Source of the DNA: an uncultured Oscillospiraceae bacterium | Lineage (GTDB): Bacteria; Bacillota; Clostridia; Oscillospirales; Oscillospiraceae | Assembly (NCBI GenBank): GCA_944385775.1 | Contig: CALWYM010000104.1 | Location: forward strand, 1 to 10,253 | DNA length: 10,253 nt | Reading direction: 5' to 3' | Part shown: piece by piece, positions 5,776 to 10,253 of the stretch | Position numbering within the stretch: the stretch's first letter is position 1 | How the letters are laid out: every line of letters begins with the position of its first letter | Made by a program: the position numbers and the translations under genes | The notes under the pieces: model-generated | What the model saw: only the letters and a program-made list of their open reading frames with translations | The model's database searches: none | Told to the model about the DNA's origin: nothing

Positions 5776-6576
5776 ATGGCGGCGTATTTTATTATAATAG
5801 GCTTTTCAGTGCTGGGGGCGCTGGAGTCGGCGTTTATTGCCGGACCTACGGCAAGCCTTCTGTGGGCTGTGCCTGCGGGCTTCGCGGTCAGTTTCCTGCT
5901 TCTTACGGCGGTGTACCTTGGTTTTTTGGGGGTACTGTCCCTTTTTGTAAAAAGAAAGGAGTACGGCTGCGTAAGCGCGGTTTATAAGGCGGCGCTTGAC
6001 AGTGCCTATGGCTTTATAATGGAGATTTCCGGCGTACGCCTTCATGTTAAGGGTATGGAGCTTTTGCCAAAGCAGGAATTTCTCCTGGTGCAAAATCACC
6101 TATCAAACTATGACAATATGCTTACCGGCGTTGCCATGAGGCACAGGCGGCTTGCCTTTATCTCAAAGCCGGAGAATTTTAAAATACCCATTGCGGGAAG
6201 GCTTGTCTGGCGGAACCTTTACATACCAATAGACAGGGAGAACGCCAGAAACGCCCTGAGCAGCATAAACCGTGCTGCCGGAATAATAGAGTCCGGCGCC
6301 GCCTCCGTAGGGGTCTATCCCGAGGGAACACGGTCCAGGTCAGGAAAACTGGGAGCCTTTAAGCCGGGTAGCTTCAAGGCGGCGATTAAGGCGGACTGCC
6401 CCCTGGTTATTACCGCAATCAGAGGCACGGAAAAAATAAAAAACAACATATTCCGCAGAAAAACCGACGTTTATTTAACTGTCCTCAGGGTTATAATGCC
6501 GGAGGAAGTAAAAAACAGCCGGACAGCGGAGCTGTCCCGGATAGCCCGGGAGCTTATAGAGAAGGCTCCGGCGTAA
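5776..6576 (+). CDS. plsC: 1-acyl-sn-glycerol-3-phosphate acyltransferase family protein
   Basis: A 266-residue membrane-anchored acyltransferase. Two hydrophobic segments occupy about residues 2-57. The catalytic HX4D motif is His108 to Asp113 in QNHLSNYD, and the glycerol-3-phosphate binding motif is the EGTR at 183-186 in YPEGTRSRSG. Motif II-like IPIDRE lies at 150-155. PlsC proteins add the second acyl chain to lysophosphatidic acid to give phosphatidic acid, the precursor of the CDP-diacylglycerol used by the enzyme encoded upstream. The long two-helix N-terminus is somewhat larger than in minimal PlsC proteins, so another lysophospholipid acceptor is possible. The start has GGAGG (5766-5770) five bases upstream, and the gene clearly belongs to the operon starting near 5124. 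Confidence 0.88.
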   Translation: MAAYFIIIGFSVLGALESAFIAGPTASLLWAVPAGFAVSFLLLTAVYLGFLGVLSLFVKRKEYGCVSAVYKAALDSAYGFIMEISGVRLHVKGMELLPKQEFLLVQNHLSNYDNMLTGVAMRHRRLAFISKPENFKIPIAGRLVWRNLYIPIDRENARNALSSINRAAGIIESGAASVGVYPEGTRSRSGKLGAFKPGSFKAAIKADCPLVITAIRGTEKIKNNIFRRKTDVYLTVLRVIMPEEVKNSRTAELSRIARELIEKAPA

Positions 6577-6600
6577 CGCAGAGGGGAGAGAGCGGTAAAA

Positions 6601-6759
6601 ATGGCGGAAGAAACGGAGTACCACATATGGTTTGACCCGAAGACAAGGGTGCTGACTTTTTCTATGATAAAGGGGTTTATCAAAAAAACCTTTGACGAGT
6701 ACAGCGAGCTTATGAGCTATGCCCTTGCCCTCAGCGATGAGGGATATAAAATTATCTGA
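6601..6759 (+). CDS. Small unrecognised protein (52 residues) in the lipid operon
   Basis: A 52-codon frame begins at ATG 6601, 24 bases after the plsC stop, and ends at TGA 6757-6759. A purine-rich site GAGGGGAGAGAG lies at 6581-6592, a little distant but strong. The protein begins MAEETEYHIWFDPKTRVLTF and ends SDEGYKII. It is mixed charged and aromatic, has no membrane segment, signal or cysteine, and looks like a small folded alpha/beta protein: a strand pair around residues 7-22, then a helix around 30-46. I do not recognise the family. It is followed by a terminator, so it appears to be the last gene of the pgsA-plsC operon. Spacing, composition and codon use like its neighbours support it as real. 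Confidence 0.65.
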   Translation: MAEETEYHIWFDPKTRVLTFSMIKGFIKKTFDEYSELMSYALALSDEGYKII

Positions 6760-6764
6760 CGGGC

Positions 6765-6793
6765 TGGAAACTGACTTTAAAAGGGTATATAAT
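6765..6793 (+). promoter_or_regulatory. Candidate promoter of the AI-2E family gene
   Basis: A consensus -10 TATAAT (6788-6793) lies 17 bases after TGGAAA (6765-6770), a four-of-six match to the -35. It abuts the left arm of the terminator at 6794, so a transcript starting near 6800 would lack most of that arm and escape the terminator, while read-through from upstream would be stopped. Confidence 0.5.
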
Positions 6794-6838
6794 AGAACCG
6801 TGTGGAGATTTTTAATCTGCTGCGGTTCTGTTTTTTTT
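6794..6838 (+). terminator. Rho-independent terminator of the lipid operon
   Basis: AGAACCG (6794-6800) pairs with CGGTTCT (6823-6829), with an inner stem AGATT/AATCT (6806-6810, 6814-6818), followed by G and eight T residues. It ends the operon just before the ribosome binding site of the next gene. Confidence 0.82.
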
Positions 6839-6842
6839 ACAA

Positions 6843-6855
6843 AGGAGAAGGTGAT
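6843..6855 (+). promoter_or_regulatory. Ribosome binding region with ambiguous start for the AI-2E gene
   Basis: AGGAG (6843-6847) and AGGTGAT (6849-6855) both match the 16S rRNA end. The in-frame starts are GTG 6858 (ten bases after AGGAG) and TTG 6861, which gives the typical N-terminus MNLSRKN. The ATG at 6854 has good spacing but is in another frame and yields only 28 residues. Confidence 0.6.
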
Positions 6856-6857
6856 GG

Positions 6858-8066
6858 GTGTTGAATCTGAGCAGGAAAAATGTGGAGAAGATTATATTTA
6901 TACTTTGCTCGGTGGTGCTTTTCTGCGTACTGCTGCTTAATATTCCCGCGCTGTGGGGCTGGTTCAGGTACGGTATGAGCGTATTTATGCCGGTGCTTCT
7001 GGGGCTTGCGGTGAGCTTTGTTATGACGCCTCTGTCGAGTCGTATTGAGTGGACCCTCCAGAGACCCAGAAGGAAGCTGGGATACCGGGGAATGAGGCAC
7101 AAATGGGCGAGGATACTTTCCACCACCGCGGCTTTCCTTATAGTTGTGGCAATTATAGCGCTGCTTGTAGTTATCATTATTCCTGAGGTCAGCGCTGCCA
7201 TTACCTCCCTTAGGGACACGCTGCCCAACGTGCTTAACATGGTGCTGGACTGGATTGCGTGGATTGCCGCCGACCTTGGCATTGAGGTGGATTTCTCAAA
7301 GCTCCGGGGAGTTGAGATTATAAATGCCTTTGACTATGTGGTGGATATTTTCAGTGTGGATTCATCCATAAGTAACCTTTTCGGCGGAGTTATGGGCGTT
7401 GCCACCTCGGTGGTAGGCGGACTTTTTACCTTTGCCATGGGCGTGATTATAGGTTTCCGCCTTATTTTGCAGCGTGAGGCAGTCAACAGATTTTTCCGTC
7501 GGAGCATAAACGCACTGTTCAGCGAGAGCGCGGCAAAGAAGATTTTTGGCTTTGCCACTCTTACCACAAGGGCGTTTCGCAATTTTCTTGTGGGACAGCT
7601 TACCGAAGCTCTGGTTCTCGGAGTTATGTGCCTTGTGGGCATGACCATATTCAGACTGCCCTACGCCGGCGCCATTGCCGCCGTTGTGGGCTTTGGAGCC
7701 ATTATCCCCATTTTCGGAGCATGGATGGCGGGGATTATAGGCTTTCTCCTTACTCTCTCCGTATCACCCATCCAGGGAGTTTTCTTTATAATATTTCTTG
7801 CCGGGCTTCAGACTCTTGACGGGAACTTCGTCTACCCCAGAGTTGTGGGTAACTCCATGGAACTTCCGGGACTGCTCGTATTCCTGGCGGTACTTATCGG
7901 CGGCGACATTGCCGGCTTTGCCGGAATGCTTCTTGGCGTTCCCTTCTGCTCCATAGGCTACACCATAATTAACAGCGCCATTGATAACCGCCTTGCGGTC
8001 AAAAAGGAACTGAAGAAAAAGACCCAGACATCTGAGGAGGAGACAAACAAAGGGAAAATAAAATAA
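6858..8066 (+). CDS. AI-2E family transporter (PerM/YdiK/YubA type)
   Basis: A 402-residue polytopic membrane protein with a non-ATG start (GTG at 6858, or TTG at 6861). Hydrophobic segments lie at about 10-28, 38-57 and 88-108. A less hydrophobic central part (about 110-170) is followed by more helices. The C-terminal half has the family hallmarks FLVGQLTEALVLG (243-255), IPIFGAWMAG (283-292) and PRVVG (327-331), then LIGGDIAGFAGMLLGVP. The final 25 residues are charged and cytosolic. Family members include the AI-2 exporter TqsA and Na+(Li+)/H+ antiporters; the substrate here cannot be told from sequence. It appears to be a single-gene transcript, with its own promoter by the upstream terminator, converging on acpP. 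Confidence 0.92.
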   Translation: MLNLSRKNVEKIIFILCSVVLFCVLLLNIPALWGWFRYGMSVFMPVLLGLAVSFVMTPLSSRIEWTLQRPRRKLGYRGMRHKWARILSTTAAFLIVVAIIALLVVIIIPEVSAAITSLRDTLPNVLNMVLDWIAWIAADLGIEVDFSKLRGVEIINAFDYVVDIFSVDSSISNLFGGVMGVATSVVGGLFTFAMGVIIGFRLILQREAVNRFFRRSINALFSESAAKKIFGFATLTTRAFRNFLVGQLTEALVLGVMCLVGMTIFRLPYAGAIAAVVGFGAIIPIFGAWMAGIIGFLLTLSVSPIQGVFFIIFLAGLQTLDGNFVYPRVVGNSMELPGLLVFLAVLIGGDIAGFAGMLLGVPFCSIGYTIINSAIDNRLAVKKELKKKTQTSEEETNKGKIK

Positions 8067-8093
8067 GACTCCCGCCGATTTTTGGCGAGAATC
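8067..8093 (+). repeat. Imperfect hairpin after the AI-2E stop codon
   Basis: GACTCCCGCC (8067-8076) and GGCGAGAATC (8084-8093) pair at eight of ten positions around a seven-base loop. There is no good T tract, so this may be an auxiliary 3' structure ahead of the main terminator. A separate 12-bp palindrome, CCTGCC/GGCAGG, lies at 8103-8114. Confidence 0.4.
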
Positions 8094-8118
8094 TTGTGAA
8101 AACCTGCCGGCAGGGCAG

Positions 8119-8165
8119 AAAAAGAGACACGGTAAAGGAAGCTTTACCGTGTCTCATAGTTTTTA
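8119..8165. terminator. Bidirectional terminator between AI-2E gene and acpP
   Basis: GAGACACGGTAAAG (8124-8137) and CTTTACCGTGTCTC (8142-8155) form a perfect 14-pair stem with a four-base loop. On the minus strand a TTTTTC tract follows directly, giving a strong terminator for the yidC-jag-acpP transcript. On the plus strand the tail is ATAGTTTTTATT, so it can also end the AI-2E transcript. Confidence 0.9.
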
Positions 8166-8390
8166 TTACATCAGTTTTTCAATAACCTCTACAAGCTGAC
8201 CTACGGTAGTAACGTTTGTAAGCTCGTTCTGGGGAATGGAAATTTTAAGCTCGTCCTCCAGTGTGGCGATAAACTCTACCATATCAAGGGAATCGGCGCC
8301 GATGTCGTTCTGAATGTCCGTATCGGGAGTAATGCGGTCAACGTCAAAATCAAGCTGCTCCGCCAGAAGGTCACGAATTTTTTCAAACAT
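8166..8390 (-). CDS. acpP: Acyl carrier protein
   Basis: A 74-residue acidic protein beginning MFEKIRDLLAEQLDF. The phosphopantetheine attachment Ser34 is in GADSLDMVEF, the canonical DSL motif, and the helices before and after match the four-helix ACP fold. It carries growing acyl chains in type II fatty acid synthesis and supplies acyl groups to lipid synthesis in the cytosol. The start is the ATG at 8390, eight bases after AAAGGAG (8405-8399); an in-frame GTG at 8414 lies upstream of this site and is not favoured. The ribosome binding site overlaps the last base of the jag stop codon, suggesting coupled translation. Its position after jag rather than in a fab cluster is unusual. It could be a second ACP with a special role, but the sequence looks like a standard fatty-acid ACP. 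Confidence 0.95.
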   Translation of the reverse strand: MFEKIRDLLAEQLDFDVDRITPDTDIQNDIGADSLDMVEFIATLEDELKISIPQNELTNVTTVGQLVEVIEKLM

Positions 8391-8398
8391 AAGGGCTT

Positions 8399-8405
8399 CT
8401 CCTTT
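8399..8405 (-). promoter_or_regulatory. acpP ribosome binding site overlapping the jag stop
   Basis: AAAGGAG (8405-8399 on the minus strand) shares its first base with the TGA stop of jag and lies eight bases before the acpP ATG at 8390. It decides the acpP start and implies translational coupling with jag. Confidence 0.8.
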
Positions 8406-9319
8406 CAATGCCACTCACGGGTGGTGTTCTTAACAGGTTCAGGCTGAACCGGCTTGGCCTCTGACTGCTCCGTCTGCGGGGTACGGTCTCTTCTCGGGGG
8501 ACGGGAACCACTTCTGTCCCTTCTCTGTCCACCCCGTCCGGAATGATAGCTTCCGCCGCCTACATAGGAAACAACGATACGACGGTTAGGCTCCGTGCCG
8601 GTGGAAAAGGTCGTAACGCCGGGGTAATCCTGAAGCGCAGTGTGAATAACATGACGCTCATAGGCGTTCATGGGCTCAAGAGTCACGTTGCGGCGGTACC
8701 TGACAACCTTGCCTGCAACCTTCTTTGCAAGGCTTATAAGGGCGTCTGTACGCTTTGCTCTGTAATTTTCCGCGTCTATATTAATTCTTGTATGCTCGCT
8801 GTCATCGGAATTTACCACATAGTTTGCCAGGTGCTGGATTGCGTCCAGGGTCTCGCCTCTTCTTCCGATAAGGGCGCCTACGTTCTGACCGGAAAGCTCC
8901 ACGCTGATTGTGTTATCCTCCTCCGGTGAAACGGAAACCTGAGCTGTTACGTCCATGTAGGTGAAAAGTCCGGTGAGGAACTTATATACCTGTTCCTCCT
9001 TTGTTCCGGGTGCCGGAGCCTGGACAGGAGTATCGGAAAGAGTTTCCTGCTTTTTCGGTGCAGGCTGAGAGGGCGCCTTATTTTCTTCCTCCGGGCGGGA
9101 ATGATTGCTCTCCGCCTGGGAAGGGGTCGCAAAAGTTTCCTCCGGCGCCTCGTAGCTGATTTTTACACGGGCAGGCACGCTACCAATGCCGAGAAAGCCC
9201 TTCTTGCCTCTGTCCAGTATCTCTACGGAAACATCGTCACGGCTAAGACCGAGCTGTGAAAGGGCGGCCTTTATGGCTTCTTCCTCGTTAATGCCCGTGG
9301 TTTCTATTGATTTGATCAT
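8405..9319 (-). CDS. jag: Jag/KhpB RNA-binding protein (Jag-N, KH, R3H domains)
   Basis: A 304-residue RNA-binding protein. The N-terminal Jag domain (1-57) has the hallmark DRGKKGFLGIGS (36-47). A Pro/Glu/Gln-rich linker spans about 58-106. The KH domain (about 108-172) has the GxxG loop at 152-155 in GALIGRRGETLDAIQ. The R3H domain (about 180-253) carries Arg222-x3-His226 in NAYERHVIH. A basic, Arg/Gly-rich tail (254-281) and a Pro/Glu stretch end the protein. In Gram-positive bacteria the homologue (KhpB/EloR) pairs with KhpA, binds RNA and influences cell elongation and division. It is 15 bases downstream of yidC, with TAGGAG ending nine bases before the ATG, matching the conserved yidC-jag order. 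Confidence 0.95.
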   Translation of the reverse strand: MIKSIETTGINEEEAIKAALSQLGLSRDDVSVEILDRGKKGFLGIGSVPARVKISYEAPEETFATPSQAESNHSRPEEENKAPSQPAPKKQETLSDTPVQAPAPGTKEEQVYKFLTGLFTYMDVTAQVSVSPEEDNTISVELSGQNVGALIGRRGETLDAIQHLANYVVNSDDSEHTRINIDAENYRAKRTDALISLAKKVAGKVVRYRRNVTLEPMNAYERHVIHTALQDYPGVTTFSTGTEPNRRIVVSYVGGGSYHSGRGGQRRDRSGSRPPRRDRTPQTEQSEAKPVQPEPVKNTTREWH

Positions 9320-9334
9320 CGGGTTAGTCTCCTA

Positions 9335-10253
9335 TTAATTCTGGTTCTCCGGCTGAGAGACCGGTGAATCGGAGGACTCCTCGCCGGCGCTGGTTTTTGA
9401 GTATCTGTCCGGGTCGTAGGCGCGGCCTCTGGCGTACTTGCGGTGTCCTACCCTGCTGGGCTCATAGATTTCGCCTTCGCCGGATTTCTGCCTTTCCCAT
9501 TCGGCCTGCTGTCTCTCCCTCTCGGCTTTCTCCTTAGCCTGGAGCTTTTTCTTTGATGTGTTCTCGTTTTCAACCGTGGCGTTCATGGCTCTGAGACGCT
9601 CAGTTTCCTGACGCTTTGCCTCAAGCTCAGCCTCCCGCGCACGCCTTCTCTCGTCCCTCTCTGCAGTTTCAGCTGCCAGAACCTTTTTGTAATGCGTTGT
9701 AAGAAGAACGTCCTGAACAATGCCCAAAACTGAACCCATAGCCCAGTAAAGACCCAAAGCGCCCGGCATAATGAACGCAAACCACAGCGTCATAAGGGGC
9801 ATCATCAAGGTCATTGAGCTGTTTGTAGCCGCCACGGTGGGATCTGGAGGGGGGTTCATTTTCTGGCTTATATAGCTTGTAAGATAGGTAAGCAGAGCGG
9901 CTACCACAGGGATCATAAAAAGACCCAGCTGAGGCAGAAGCTCCTCCATATTTCCCCAGTTAAATTCCCAAATCTTGTAGTTAGGAGTAAGACCCAGGTC
10001 AAGACCGAGGAAATTGTAGTTTATCTGACGGAGTTTATCTGACATTCCCTCAAAGGAATCAAAATGGTCAGAAATAAACTTTGCCAGATTAATCTGGGCG
10101 TAGCCCGCACTGCCCGAGGGGGTGTAGCCCAGCTCCACAGCTTTTTCGTAAATTGCGCCGCCCTCGCTGACAAGTTCAGAGGCAACGCCCATCATGGTTG
10201 TCAGAGGCTTGCGTATGGCCTCGTAAAGGGCAATAAGTATGGGGAACGGAATC
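9335..10253 (-). CDS. yidC: YidC/Oxa1 membrane protein insertase, C-terminal part (cut by window edge)
   Basis: The frame enters from the right edge (in frame IPFPILIALYEAIRKPL before Met at 10195) and ends at the TAA at 9337-9335, so about 305 C-terminal residues are seen and the N-terminus is missing. The conserved insertase helices are visible: IPFPILIALYEAI, then GLFMIPVVAALLTYLTSYIS, MPLMTLWFAFIMPGALGLYW and the segment around GSVLGIVQDVLL. A loop of about 65 residues rich in FISDHF and NFLGLDLGLTP elements separates the first two. The last 120 or so residues form a highly charged, Glu/Arg/Lys-rich tail, probably a coiled coil, ending in Ser/Pro/Gln-rich sequence. YidC inserts membrane proteins alone or with SecYEG. 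It starts the yidC-jag-acpP run. Confidence 0.95.
   Translation of the reverse strand, partial: IPFPILIALYEAIRKPLTTMMGVASELVSEGGAIYEKAVELGYTPSGSAGYAQINLAKFISDHFDSFEGMSDKLRQINYNFLGLDLGLTPNYKIWEFNWGNMEELLPQLGLFMIPVVAALLTYLTSYISQKMNPPPDPTVAATNSSMTLMMPLMTLWFAFIMPGALGLYWAMGSVLGIVQDVLLTTHYKKVLAAETAERDERRRAREAELEAKRQETERLRAMNATVENENTSKKKLQAKEKAERERQQAEWERQKSGEGEIYEPSRVGHRKYARGRAYDPDRYSKTSAGEESSDSPVSQPENQN

Noticed and set aside
6812..7282. Minus-strand open frame of 156 codons opposite the AI-2E gene
   Set aside because: It spans the terminator and start of the AI-2E gene, with Ser/Thr-rich composition typical of an antisense shadow.
8103..8114. 12-bp palindrome CCTGCC/GGCAGG as an operator
   Set aside because: It lies between converging genes with no promoter nearby; with no loop it is a poor hairpin, and it may be chance in GC-rich sequence.
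8391..8414. GTG start giving acpP eight extra residues
   Set aside because: The acpP ribosome binding site lies within the extension, and MFEKIRDLL is the normal ACP N-terminus.

Overview
The window looks like chromosomal DNA from a low-to-moderate GC Firmicute, most likely a gut-type clostridium (Oscillospirales/Ruminococcaceae-like). This is inferred from strong AGGAGG-type ribosome binding sites, the yidC-jag order, Gram-positive type two-component proteins, and AT-rich spacers between genes of moderate GC. I cannot name the species. No mobile element, CRISPR array, tRNA or rRNA is visible.

Layout. Positions 1-674 (minus strand) hold the N-terminal half of a MATE-family efflux protein that runs off the left edge. 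A divergent AT-rich intergenic region (675-975) carries promoters in both directions. The plus strand then holds a metal module: a free-standing HMA metal-binding protein (976-1197) and a Zn/Cd/Pb-type P1B-ATPase without an N-terminal metal-binding domain (1311-3188). Each is preceded by a near-identical 12-2-12 inverted repeat of the ArsR/SmtB operator type. A terminator follows, then an overlapping response regulator/histidine kinase pair (3332-5058). Next comes a membrane-lipid operon: a CDP-alcohol phosphatidyltransferase (probably PgsA), a PlsC-type acyltransferase and an unrecognised 52-residue protein (5153-6759). A terminator directly abutting a promoter separates this from an AI-2E family membrane protein (6858-8066).

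From the right edge, on the minus strand, runs yidC (partial) - jag - acpP (10253 to 8166), converging on the AI-2E gene at a 14-bp perfect-stem terminator that can serve both strands. Translational coupling is likely between jag and acpP, because the acpP ribosome binding site overlaps the jag stop codon.

How it fits together. The left part concerns export (MATE, metal ATPase) and signalling. The middle and right concern envelope building: phospholipid head-group and acyl transfer, acyl carrier protein, and membrane-protein insertion. I see no clear new defence or biosynthetic system. The most distinctive features are the split metal-efflux module with twin operators and no regulator gene in the window, a perfect palindrome covering the -10 of the two-component operon, the yidC-jag-acpP linkage, and an unassigned small gene in the lipid operon.
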